A DNA stretch of 64,000 bases, from contig JBEKKS010000002.1 in assembly GCA_050010595.1 (NCBI GenBank), positions 124,001 through 188,000 on the forward strand, given 5' to 3'. The notes beneath the pieces are model-generated. The model ran no database searches. It saw nothing but the letters and a program-made list of their open reading frames with translations, and was not told where the DNA came from. This DNA comes from Palsa-513 sp050010595. GTDB lineage: Bacteria > Actinomycetota > Thermoleophilia > Solirubrobacterales > Solirubrobacteraceae. Made by a program: the position numbers and the translations under genes. Below, piece by piece: positions 43,711 to 51,526 of this stretch. Each line of letters begins with the position of its first letter. Position 1 is the stretch's first letter.

Positions 43711-44946
43711 GTGAGCCTGGGTCAGCAACGTGGTTTGGAGCGAGCTGAGGGTGGTTGGACACCGATCGCCGCGTACGCACTCCTGGCCGCCGCCTCGCAG
43801 CTGCTGTGGCTGACATATGCGCCCCTGACTACCGCTTCCGCGCGCTACTACCACGTGTCCGAGACGGCAATCGGCTGGCTTGCCGAGCTCTTCCCGCTGC
43901 TCTACGTCGTGCTCGCGATCCCCGCTGGTCGGCTGCTTGACCGCTCGTTCCACAACTGGCTGGCGTTCGGCGCGGTGCTCACCGCGGCGGGCGGGATCGT
44001 GCGGCTCGTCGCCGCCGACTATGCCTGGGCGCTCCTCGGCCAGGTGCTCGTCGCGGTCGCGCAGCCGGTCGTGCTGAATTCCGTCACGAAGCTCGCGGCC
44101 GAGTACTTGCCGGCCTCGAAGCGGCCACACGGGATCGCCGTCGGCTCTGCCGGAATCTTCGCTGGGATGCTGCTCGCGCTCGTGCTTGGCGCGGCTTTGG
44201 GTGGCCATCAGATCCGCCTGCTGCTGGTCGTGCAGGCAGCCTTCGCGCTGCTCGCCGGGCTCGCGCTGAGCATCCGGCTGATCCGCCATGGCGCCGATAC
44301 CTCGGCACGCGCCGAGCGCGTCGCGGTCGGAGTCGGTGCGCTGCGCGAGGTCTGGGCGGTTCCCGGCGTACGCCTGCTAAGCGGGCTCCTGTTCCTCGGC
44401 TTTGGTGCGTTCGTCGCCCTGACGACCTGGCTGCAGGCGCTGCTTCACCACTACGGCATCTCCGCTAACACCGCCGGCGCGCTGCTTGCCGCGATGGTTT
44501 TCGCGGGTGCGGTCGGCTCGGCCGGCCTGCCACCGCTGCTCGTACGGCGACGCGCCGAGCGCGGGCTCGTCGCCGCGTCGATCGTCGCCGTGATCGTCGG
44601 CGCGATCGTGCTCGCACTGGTCCGCTCGGTCATTGTCGATGCGCTCGTCCTGGTGCCGATGGGCATGCTGCTGCTGACCGATCTCCCGGTCCTGCTCGAG
44701 CTCAGCGAGCGTGGCTCCGGCGCATCCGCGGGCACGGTCGCGGCGCTCCTGTGGCTCGCGGGCCAGCTTGGGGGGCTGGTCATAGCGCTCTGCGTGCAGG
44801 TGCTGATCCACCACCCGACGGCGGCGTTCCTGCTGCTCGCGTTCGTTGGTGCGTGCGCACTGCCACTGCTCGGGCGACTCGGACCGCTGCTCGAGGCCTC
44901 GCGGACCGATAGCCTCGAGACCGCGAGCTCCTACAGCGCGCCGTAA
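43711..44946 (+). CDS. MFS transporter
   Basis: This 411-residue protein has about twelve transmembrane helices. GWLAELFPLLYVVLAIPAGR and LLDRSFHNW represent the loop 2-3 G-x3-D-R motif of the major facilitator superfamily. The central loop at about 190-210 separates the two halves. The substrate is unknown. It starts with GTG at 43711 and is divergent from the FKBP lipoprotein gene with 96 bases between starts. No linked enzyme suggests a substrate. Confidence 0.88.
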   Translation: MSLGQQRGLERAEGGWTPIAAYALLAAASQLLWLTYAPLTTASARYYHVSETAIGWLAELFPLLYVVLAIPAGRLLDRSFHNWLAFGAVLTAAGGIVRLVAADYAWALLGQVLVAVAQPVVLNSVTKLAAEYLPASKRPHGIAVGSAGIFAGMLLALVLGAALGGHQIRLLLVVQAAFALLAGLALSIRLIRHGADTSARAERVAVGVGALREVWAVPGVRLLSGLLFLGFGAFVALTTWLQALLHHYGISANTAGALLAAMVFAGAVGSAGLPPLLVRRRAERGLVAASIVAVIVGAIVLALVRSVIVDALVLVPMGMLLLTDLPVLLELSERGSGASAGTVAALLWLAGQLGGLVIALCVQVLIHHPTAAFLLLAFVGACALPLLGRLGPLLEASRTDSLETASSYSAP

Positions 44947-45054
44947 GCCGCCGTGCGGTAGCCCCGCGGGCGAGTCGAATCGATCGCTGGCGGCGCGGCC
45001 ATCCGGTCGATCTGCTGGCATACGCGCCGGACCTTTCGACTGGAGGCGGAGGCG

Positions 45055-45222
45055 ATGCACGAAACGCTGGAGCAAGGCGAGGCAAATTCCGAGCGGGAGA
45101 GCGAGTTCCCGGACCGCGACGAGCGCGCTGACGCTGCTGCATTCTCGGCCCGGGTGCGAACCCAGGCGGCGTTGGTGCGCGAGTCGCTGATGCGCTGTCC
45201 GCCGCCCGGCGAGCAGCCCTAG
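45055..45222 (+). CDS. small hypothetical protein (55 residues)
   Basis: ATG at 45055 is preceded by TGGAGGCGGAGGCG, a good ribosome-binding site. The product is highly charged and soluble, starting MHETLEQGEANSERESEFPD and ending RCPPPGEQP. No family is recognised. Its TAG stop overlaps the TAG stop of the convergent dehydrogenase in a CTAG (45219-45222). The evidence is the Shine-Dalgarno and neat gene packing only. Confidence 0.4.
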   Translation: MHETLEQGEANSERESEFPDRDERADAAAFSARVRTQAALVRESLMRCPPPGEQP

Positions 45223-46178
45223 TCCAGCAGCCGGATCGGGCTGCCGGCCAGCCAGGCCTCGATGTCCTCGACGACGTCGCCCCAGAACTCCCGGTAGTTG
45301 TCCTGCGCCACATAGCCGAGGTGCGGTGTCAGCACCGTGTTCGGCGCGAAGCGCAGCGGATGGTCGCGGGGGAGCGGCTCGATGTCGAAGACGTCGAGCG
45401 CCGCACCCGCGATCGCCCCGTCCGTGAGCGCGCGTGCGAGCGCTCGCTCGTCGACGATCGGGCCGCGTGAGGTGTTGACGAGCAGCGCGCTCGGCTTCAT
45501 CAGCGCCAGCTCGCGGGCAGCGATCAGTCCGCGCGTGCGCTCGCTGAGGCGCGTGTGGACCGAGACGACGTCGGCGCGTGCCAGAAGCTCCTCCTTGCCG
45601 ACCGGCGTGACGCCGAGCGCCTGCGCCCGCGCGTGGTCGAGGTTCTCGCTCCAGGCGATCACCTCCATCCCGAACGCCGTGCCATAGCCGGCGACGTGCG
45701 ATCCGAGGCGCCCGAGCCCGATCAAGCCGAGCGTCCGGCCCGCGAGCTCCACGCCGACGCTCGTCTGCCAGGTTCCTTCGCGGATTGCGCGATCCTCGAC
45801 GCAGATCCGCCGCGCGAGCGCGAGCAGCAGGCCCCAGGTCAGCTCGGCCGTCGCGACGGTCGAGCCACCCGGCGTCCCGGTTACGGTGATCCCGAGCTCG
45901 TGTGCGGCCGCCACGTCGACGACCGCGTTGCTCATGCCCGTCGTCACGAGCAGGCGCAGGCGCGGCAGGCGCTCGAGCCGTGCACGCCGCAGCGGTGTCC
46001 GCTCGCGCATCAGGACGACGACATCGAACGGTGCGAGCGCCAGCGCCAGCTCGTCGTCGTCATCGATGTGCTCCCCAAACACGCTGACCTGCGCGCGTCC
46101 CGCGAGTCGCTCCCAAGGGCCACACGCGAGCGCGCAGTCCTGATAGTCGTCGAGCAGCGCGATGCTGACTTGGTCCAT
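45219..46178 (-). CDS. D-2-hydroxyacid dehydrogenase (SerA/PGDH-like)
   Basis: This 319-residue protein has GRTLGLIGLGRLGSHVAGYG (NAD-binding G-x-G-x2-G), LALMKPSALLVNTSRGPIVD and the catalytic region ALDVFDIEPLPRDHPL then NTVLTPHLGYV (Glu and His). It oxidises or reduces a D-2-hydroxyacid with NAD. There is no ACT domain, so it is not a regulated 3-phosphoglycerate dehydrogenase; a glyoxylate/hydroxypyruvate-type substrate is possible. It is transcribed alone. Confidence 0.92.
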   Translation of the reverse strand: MDQVSIALLDDYQDCALACGPWERLAGRAQVSVFGEHIDDDDELALALAPFDVVVLMRERTPLRRARLERLPRLRLLVTTGMSNAVVDVAAAHELGITVTGTPGGSTVATAELTWGLLLALARRICVEDRAIREGTWQTSVGVELAGRTLGLIGLGRLGSHVAGYGTAFGMEVIAWSENLDHARAQALGVTPVGKEELLARADVVSVHTRLSERTRGLIAARELALMKPSALLVNTSRGPIVDERALARALTDGAIAGAALDVFDIEPLPRDHPLRFAPNTVLTPHLGYVAQDNYREFWGDVVEDIEAWLAGSPIRLLD

Positions 46179-46292
46179 GGCGACGGAGGTTAGTGTCTAA
46201 GTCGGTAGGGATCGCGAAGTCTCGGCGGCATGCACACTCGGAGGGCCGGCGCTCGCGACCGTATAAAGTTTCCGCGTTGAGGAGTTAGGTCA

Positions 46293-46970
46293 GTGCACGA
46301 CGTCCCAATCGACAGCCAGCTCCAAGAAGCGCCGCGTGTCGGCTCGCGCAGCGAGCAGCTGCGCGCGTCGCCGCCGATGTTTCGCTCGCCGTTGCTGGAT
46401 CGGCTCTCGCGCGTGCACCCGATCGTCCCGCCGTTGATCTTCCTGCCGGCGATCACGGTGCTCGCGATTGCCGGCGGCTGGCACACGTCTGTCGCAAGGT
46501 TCGTGATCGCCGTCGTCGGCGGCTACGCCTTCTGGACTCTGTGCGAGTACTGGATCCACCGCGTGATCTTCCACTTCGAGCCCGAGGATGGGATCGGCGC
46601 GCGGATCCACTGGATGATGCACGGCGTCCATCACGACCATCCGAACGATCCGCTCCGGCTCGTCATGCCGCCCGCCGTCTCGGTCCCGCTCGCTGCCGCG
46701 TTCATCGGTCTGTTCGTGCTCTTGCTCGGCACGCCGCTCGCCTGGGCGGTCGGCGCAGGCTTCCTCGCGGGCTACCTCTTCTACGACATGCTGCACTACG
46801 CGCTGCACCATCACCGTCACCCTTCGAGCGCGCTCGAGCGGCGGCTGCGCGAGCTGCACATGCGCCACCACTTCGAGGACGACCAGCACGGCTACGGCAT
46901 CAGCGCGCCGTGGTGGGACCTGATCTTCGGCACGCTGTCGAGGCGCGGTCCGAAGACCCCTACGGAATAG
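46293..46970 (+). CDS. fatty acid hydroxylase-superfamily membrane protein
   Basis: This 225-residue protein has three to four transmembrane segments and the di-iron histidine clusters HRVIFHF, HWMMHGVHHDHPND, HYALHHHRHPS and HMRHHFEDDQH. The pattern resembles fatty acid 2-hydroxylase, which hydroxylates acyl chains of membrane lipids. The start is the GTG at 46293 with TTGAGGAGTTAGG upstream; TATAAA at 46262-46267 is a possible -10. The end overlaps the convergent secreted protein gene by 11 bases. Confidence 0.9.
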   Translation: MHDVPIDSQLQEAPRVGSRSEQLRASPPMFRSPLLDRLSRVHPIVPPLIFLPAITVLAIAGGWHTSVARFVIAVVGGYAFWTLCEYWIHRVIFHFEPEDGIGARIHWMMHGVHHDHPNDPLRLVMPPAVSVPLAAAFIGLFVLLLGTPLAWAVGAGFLAGYLFYDMLHYALHHHRHPSSALERRLRELHMRHHFEDDQHGYGISAPWWDLIFGTLSRRGPKTPTE

Positions 46971-47562
46971 CTTCGGTCGCCGCGTAGGTGACCTGCGCGG
47001 TCTCGTACAGGCAGCCGTAGAGCGCCTGCGAGCCGACGAGATCCTGGACGGTCTGGACGCGGACGTCGCTACATCCGCCGCGCATCCGGCTCGCGCGCCA
47101 TGAGGTGGTCGACGGGTAGTTGAGGGCGAGCGCTGGAAGCCAGGTCGGCACGATCAGTGCGACCGTGTCGCCGGGAGCCACCGCGAGCCTGTGACGCAGG
47201 TTGATCGTCGCCGTCTTGCCGAACCACGGCTGGAAGTGCACCACCGCGCTCTCCGCGACCAGCTCGTAGTTCAGCCCGTTGACGTCGCGCAGCACGCCGA
47301 GCGCGGCCTGCGCGGTGCCACCCTCGTGCGTGTCGAAGTAATGGACCTGGGCGGGCGTCGGCGCGCCGAGCGTCACCGACCAGCTCGTCAGCCGCCCGGC
47401 GCTCTTGACGACGAACGGACCGGCGACGCTACCGTCCTTGACCTGTATCGCAGTTGTGCGCGAGACGACCGCGCACGGAGTTGCCGGGCAGGACGGTGGT
47501 GAAACTGCACCCGGGTTCGTCAGCTGAACCGCTGCCGCCAGTGCTGCGAGAGCGAGTCCCAT
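46960..47562 (-). CDS. secreted hypothetical protein
   Basis: This 200-residue protein has an N-terminal hydrophobic signal (LALAALAAAVQL) and a beta-rich mature part. It has four or more cysteines (PPSCPATPC, RGGCSDV, LYGCLYE) that could form disulfides. Blocks include GPFVVKSAGRLTSWSVTLG and VAPGDTVALIVPTWLPALAL. I do not recognise a family; the layout suggests a jelly-roll-like surface or secreted domain. It is transcribed alone. Confidence 0.75.
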   Translation of the reverse strand: MGLALAALAAAVQLTNPGAVSPPSCPATPCAVVSRTTAIQVKDGSVAGPFVVKSAGRLTSWSVTLGAPTPAQVHYFDTHEGGTAQAALGVLRDVNGLNYELVAESAVVHFQPWFGKTATINLRHRLAVAPGDTVALIVPTWLPALALNYPSTTSWRASRMRGGCSDVRVQTVQDLVGSQALYGCLYETAQVTYAATEAIP

Positions 47563-47616
47563 CAGCCTGAACCGTAGCCGGGAAACGCCGGCAATGGCTC
47601 ACCGGGCGAGCCGCAG

Positions 47617-48570
47617 CTACCAGGCGTCAGACAGGCGCTCGAGCTCCGAGTCGGTGAGCTCGAGCCTCGCTCCCGGAAGGATCTCCGCGAGCTGCTCGGT
47701 CGTGCGGGCGCTCGCGATCGGCGCCGCCACGCTCGGCTGCTCGCGCAGCCAGGCGATCGCGACCGCCGCGACGCCCGTCTGGTGCGCGCTTGCGATCTCG
47801 TCGAGGGCGGCGAGCAGGCGCTCGGCCCGGGGATCCTCGAGGTAGGCGCTGGCGCGCCCTGAGCGCTGGCTTTGGACCGACCTGCCGGGACGGTACTTGC
47901 CCGTCAAGAAACCGCTCGCGAGCGCGTAGTAGGGCATGCATGCGAGGCCCTCGCGCTCGCTGAGCGCGAGCACGTCGGCCTGCTCGCGCGCCACGAGGCT
48001 GTATTCGGGCTGCACTGCGACCGGGCGCGTGAGGCCGTCGCGCTCGCATATCTCGAGCGCAGCCGTGATCGCTTCGATGCTGAAGTTCGAGAGGCCGACC
48101 GCCCGAACCTTGCCCACCTTGACGAGCTCGTCGAAGGCCGCGAGCGAGTACTCGAGTGGCGTGTCAGGATCTTCCGCGTGGGCGTAGTAGAGGTCGACGT
48201 AGTCGGTCTGCAGGCGCGCGAGCGAGTCGTCGATCGCGGCCGCGATGTTCGCGGGTGAGAGGCCCGGCCGCGCGCTCCACTTGGCGACTTTCGTCGCGAT
48301 CACGACGCGGTCGCGAACGCCGCGCCGGCCCGCCCACTCGCCGATGATCGACTCGGACTCGCCGCCACTGTTGCCCGGCAGCCAGGCCGAGTAGGTGTCG
48401 GCGGTGTCGATGAAATCGCCGCCGGCGGCGAGGTAGGCGTCGAGCACCGCGAACGATGTTGGCTGGTCGGCGGTCCAGCCGAAGACGTTGCCGCCGAGGC
48501 AGAGGGGGAAGACCTCGAGCTCGCTACCGGGAAGCGTGACGCTGGGGGCGGTTGATGTGTGATCGCTCAT
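47617..48570 (-). CDS. aldo/keto reductase (general AKR)
   Basis: This protein of about 317 residues has CLGGNVFGWTADQ, DFIDTADTYSAW (catalytic Asp/Tyr), VIATKVAKW (Lys), DLYYAHAEDPDTPLEYSLAA (His) and VGLSNFS. It is an NADP-dependent carbonyl reductase of unknown substrate. ATG at 48570 is chosen; the open frame continuing upstream is antisense to pcaI. Four bases before the ATG ends a 19-bp hairpin, so its ribosome-binding site would be buried. It is divergent from the pca operon. Confidence 0.92.
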   Translation of the reverse strand: MSDHTSTAPSVTLPGSELEVFPLCLGGNVFGWTADQPTSFAVLDAYLAAGGDFIDTADTYSAWLPGNSGGESESIIGEWAGRRGVRDRVVIATKVAKWSARPGLSPANIAAAIDDSLARLQTDYVDLYYAHAEDPDTPLEYSLAAFDELVKVGKVRAVGLSNFSIEAITAALEICERDGLTRPVAVQPEYSLVAREQADVLALSEREGLACMPYYALASGFLTGKYRPGRSVQSQRSGRASAYLEDPRAERLLAALDEIASAHQTGVAAVAIAWLREQPSVAAPIASARTTEQLAEILPGARLELTDSELERLSDAW

Positions 48571-48574
48571 GACT

Positions 48575-48617
48575 CGAGTGCCGTGGCCGCGGGGAAGACC
48601 CGCGGCTACGGCACTCG
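48575..48617 (-). promoter_or_regulatory. 19-bp hairpin immediately upstream of the aldo/keto reductase start
   Basis: The left arm (48575-48593, CGAGTGCCGTGGCCGCGGG) and right arm (48599-48617, CCCGCGGCTACGGCACTCG) pair over 19 bp with one G-T wobble and loop GAAGA. On the minus strand the fold ends 4 bases before the ATG, so any ribosome-binding site lies within it. No T-tract follows on either strand. The structure is certain; the role (translation control, RNA stability or protein binding) is not. Confidence 0.8.
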
Positions 48618-48697
48618 TTGCGAGCATAGCAACGGCCGTCTGGCGTCCTTCAGGGTCTCGAGACTCGCGCTTGCGCGTCGCGCCGCGTCGCCGTACT

Positions 48698-48735
48698 CTG
48701 TGCGCTGACCGCCCGGCTGTTCTCTTTGCGCACAG
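48698..48735 (+). promoter_or_regulatory. possible operator at the start of the pca operon
   Basis: A perfect 8-bp inverted repeat CTGTGCGC (48698-48705) / GCGCACAG (48728-48735) with a 22-base spacer ends directly before the pcaI ATG. The half-sites are 30 bp apart centre to centre, about three helical turns. A binding site for the IclR-family regulator encoded at the other end of the operon is a reasonable guess. Confidence 0.45.
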
Positions 48736-49551
48736 ATGGCTGAGATCGTTTCGCTGCCCCAGGCAATCGCCGAGCTGATCGCTGACGGCGACTGTGTCGC
48801 GCTCGAAGGCTTCACGCACCTGATCCCGTTCGCCGCTGGTCACGAGCTGATCCGGCAAGGTCGCGTCGAGCTCGAGCTGGTCCGTATGACGCCCGACATC
48901 CTCTACGACCAGCTGATCGGTGTCGGCGCCGCACGCAAGCTCGTCTTCTCCTACGGGGGGAACCCGGGAGTCGGCTCGCTGCACCGCTTCCGCGACGCGG
49001 TCGAGCACGACTGGCCGCGGGCGCTCGAAATCGAGGAGCACAGCCACGCCGGGATGGCGAACCGCTACGCCGCCGGTGCGGCCGACCTGCCCTGTGGCCT
49101 GCTGCGCGGCTACCGCGGAACGGATCTCGTCGAGCACACGCGCGTGGCGTTCGTGGAGTGTCCGTTCAGCGGTGAGCAGCTCACCCTCGTCCCCGCCCTG
49201 CGCCCCGACGTGTCCGTGATCCACGCCCAGGAGGCCGACCGCGACGGCAACGTCCAGCTCTGGGGAATCCCTGGCGTGCAGAAGGAAGCGGTTCTCGCGG
49301 CAAAGCGCTCGCTCGTGACGGTGGAGCGGATCGTCGAGGAGCTCGAGCCCCGTCCGGGCGGCGTCGTGATCCCCGGCTGGGTGATTGACGCAGTCGCGCT
49401 CGCGCCCGGTGGATCGCAGCCCTCCTACAGCCTCGACGTGACGCAGCGCGACAACGACTTCTACAGGGAGTGGGACGCGATCAGTCGCGACCGCGACACT
49501 TTCACGGCCTGGGTGAACGAGCACATCCGCGGGGCCGTGACGGCGCGATGA
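48736..49551 (+). CDS. pcaI: 3-oxoadipate CoA-transferase subunit A
   Basis: This 271-residue alpha subunit of a family I CoA transferase has DGDCVALEGFTHLIPFAAGH, SYGGNPGVGSLHRFRD and EHSHAGMANRYAAGAADLP. With PcaJ it moves CoA from succinyl-CoA to 3-oxoadipate. It is the first gene of the protocatechuate operon, and its stop overlaps pcaJ (ATGA). A related glutaconate-type CoA transferase is possible from sequence alone; the operon favours 3-oxoadipate. Confidence 0.9.
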   Translation: MAEIVSLPQAIAELIADGDCVALEGFTHLIPFAAGHELIRQGRVELELVRMTPDILYDQLIGVGAARKLVFSYGGNPGVGSLHRFRDAVEHDWPRALEIEEHSHAGMANRYAAGAADLPCGLLRGYRGTDLVEHTRVAFVECPFSGEQLTLVPALRPDVSVIHAQEADRDGNVQLWGIPGVQKEAVLAAKRSLVTVERIVEELEPRPGGVVIPGWVIDAVALAPGGSQPSYSLDVTQRDNDFYREWDAISRDRDTFTAWVNEHIRGAVTAR

Positions 49552-50300
49552 GCACTGCAACGGTCACTGCGGCCGAGGCCCAAACCGTTGCGGCGGCGCG
49601 CCGTCTCGCGCGCGCGCGCAGCGTCTTCATCGGCGTCGGGCGCCCGAGCACGGCGGCGATCCTCGCGCGAGCTGTCCACAATCCGAAGCTGGTCCTCGTT
49701 TACGAATCCGGCACGATCGGCGCGAAGCCTCATCACGTGCCGCTTTCGATCGGCGATGGCGAGCTCGCCCAGACCGCCGATTTCGTGGTCTCGGTGCCGG
49801 AGATGTTCAACTACTGGATCATCCCGGGGCGGATCGACGTCGCGTTCCTTGGCGCAGCACAGATCGATCGCTTCGCCAACCTGAACTCGACCGTCATCGG
49901 CCCCTACGAGCATCCGAAGACGCGACTCCCGGGAGCCGGCGGGGCGCCCGAGATCGCGGCCGGCTGCGGCGAGGTCGTCGTGATCGCATCCCACGACAAG
50001 CGCACGCTTGTGCCCAAGCTCGACTTCCTCACCACGGTCGGTTACGGCGACGGGGCGGGGGCGCGCGAACGGCTCGGCTTCCGCGGCGCTGGTCCGACCG
50101 CCTTGATCACCGATTTGGGTGTGCTCGAGCCCGACAGCGAGACCTGCGAGCTGACGTTGACGGCGACGCTCGACGGCGTCACTGTCGAGCAGGCCGTCGC
50201 GGCGACCGGCTGGGAGCTGCGCGTCGCGCAGCACGTAGCGGTGATCGAGCCGCCGAGCGACGAGGAGCTCGCCGCGCTGCGCGAGCTGTCGAGTCGATGA
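49548..50300 (+). CDS. pcaJ: 3-oxoadipate CoA-transferase subunit B
   Basis: This protein of about 250 residues is the beta subunit. SVFIGVGRPSTAAILAR leads to VYESGTIG, where the Glu is the CoA-thioester-forming catalytic residue. FLGAAQIDRFANLNSTVIGP and AGGAPEIAAGCGEV follow. ATG at 49548 overlaps pcaI by 4 bases, and the stop overlaps pcaF by 4 bases. Tight translational coupling supports a heteromeric enzyme. Confidence 0.92.
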   Translation: MSTATVTAAEAQTVAAARRLARARSVFIGVGRPSTAAILARAVHNPKLVLVYESGTIGAKPHHVPLSIGDGELAQTADFVVSVPEMFNYWIIPGRIDVAFLGAAQIDRFANLNSTVIGPYEHPKTRLPGAGGAPEIAAGCGEVVVIASHDKRTLVPKLDFLTTVGYGDGAGARERLGFRGAGPTALITDLGVLEPDSETCELTLTATLDGVTVEQAVAATGWELRVAQHVAVIEPPSDEELAALRELSSR

Positions 50301-51478
50301 GCGGCGCTTACCTCTACGAGGCGGTCCGCACGCCGTTTGGGCGCTACGGCGGCGGCCTCGCCGGCGTGCGCCCGGACGATCTCGCCGCGCACGCGCTGCG
50401 AGCGCTGCTCGAGCGCGTGCCGGCGCTCGACCACGCCGCGATCGACGACGTGATTTTGGGCGATGCGAACGGTGCCGGTGAGGACAACCGCGACGTCGCG
50501 CGGATGGCCGTGCTGCTCGCGGGCCTGCCGACGTCCGTGACGGGCGTCACCGTCAACCGCCTCTGTGGCTCGAGCCTCGAGGCCGCTATCCAGGCGTATC
50601 GCGCCGTCAGCCTCGGCGAGGCCGACATCCTCGTCGCCGGCGGCGTCGAGTCGATGAGCCGCGCGCCCTGGGTGCTGCTGAAGCCCGAGCGCGCCTACCC
50701 GGCAGGCCACGAGACGCTTCACTCATCGACGCTCGGCTGGCGGCTCGTCAATCAGCGGATCCCCGAGGGCTGGCGGATCTCGCTCGGTGAGAGCGCGGAG
50801 AAGCTCGCGCAGATCTACTCGGTCTCGCGCGAGGCGCAGGACGCGTTCGCGCTGCGAAGCCACAAGCTCGCCGCACAGGCGTGGGCTGAAGGCGTGCTGA
50901 CTGAGATCGTCCAAGTGCCGGGACACGAGCTGGAGCGCGACGAATCGATCCGCCCGGACACCTCGCTCGAGAAGCTCGCGCAGCTCGAGCCGGCTTTCGT
51001 CCCGGGGGGGACCGTGACGGCCGGCAACTCCTCGCCGCTGAACGACGGGGCGAGCATGGTGCTGATCGGCAACGAGGCGGCCGCCAAGCGAATCGGGCGC
51101 GAACCACTGGCACGGATTGTTGCCAGCGCCGCGCACGGCGTCGACCCCGACGTGTTCGGGATCGCACCCGTCGAGGCAGCGAACAAGGCCCTTGCTCGCG
51201 CCGGGATCGGTTGGTCGGACATCGAGACGCTCGAGCTCAACGAGGCGTTCGCCTCACAGTCGCTCGCCTGTCTCGCGGGCTGGCCCGATCTCGACCCGGA
51301 GCGGGTCAACGTGCGTGGCGGTGCGATCGCGATCGGGCATCCGCTCGGGGCGTCGGGCACGCGCATCCTCGGACGCCTCGCGCACGAGTTGCGCTCCCGC
51401 GGCGGCGGCTACGGCATGGCCGCGATCTGCATCGGCGTAGGCCAGGGCCTCGCCGTGATTATCGAAGGCAGCGTCTGA
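50297..51478 (+). CDS. pcaF: 3-oxoadipyl-CoA thiolase
   Basis: This 393-residue thiolase splits 3-oxoadipyl-CoA into succinyl-CoA and acetyl-CoA. VNRLCGSSLEA has the acyl-accepting Cys. NEAFASQSLACL, GGAIAIGHPLGASGTR (catalytic His) and CIGVGQG (second Cys) follow. The length and order are standard. The stop codon lies in the left arm of a 12-bp hairpin, separating pcaIJF from pcaHGBDC. Confidence 0.95.
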   Translation: MSGAYLYEAVRTPFGRYGGGLAGVRPDDLAAHALRALLERVPALDHAAIDDVILGDANGAGEDNRDVARMAVLLAGLPTSVTGVTVNRLCGSSLEAAIQAYRAVSLGEADILVAGGVESMSRAPWVLLKPERAYPAGHETLHSSTLGWRLVNQRIPEGWRISLGESAEKLAQIYSVSREAQDAFALRSHKLAAQAWAEGVLTEIVQVPGHELERDESIRPDTSLEKLAQLEPAFVPGGTVTAGNSSPLNDGASMVLIGNEAAAKRIGREPLARIVASAAHGVDPDVFGIAPVEAANKALARAGIGWSDIETLELNEAFASQSLACLAGWPDLDPERVNVRGGAIAIGHPLGASGTRILGRLAHELRSRGGGYGMAAICIGVGQGLAVIIEGSV

Positions 51479-51493
51479 TTCTCAGACGCTGCC
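51467..51493 (+). promoter_or_regulatory. perfect 12-bp hairpin at the pcaF stop codon
   Basis: GGCAGCGTCTGA (51467-51478, including the TGA stop) and TCAGACGCTGCC (51482-51493) are perfectly complementary with loop TTC. It is the only gap of size in an operon otherwise joined by overlaps. It may set the ratio of pcaIJF to pcaHGBDC expression or act as a processing/stability element. No T-tract follows. Confidence 0.75.
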
Positions 51494-51526
51494 GCAGCCT
51501 GAAGCGGAGGAAAAGGGGATGAGACC

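Noticed and set aside
48575..48617. Reading the 19-bp hairpin as an intrinsic terminator or transposon end
   Set aside because: No T-tract follows on either strand, no gene ends beside it, and there is no target duplication or transposase nearby.
48571..49560. Long upstream extension of the aldo/keto reductase at 47617
   Set aside because: The extension is antisense to pcaI, lacks protein-like composition, and would pass through the 19-bp hairpin. The conserved AKR N-terminus begins at 48570.
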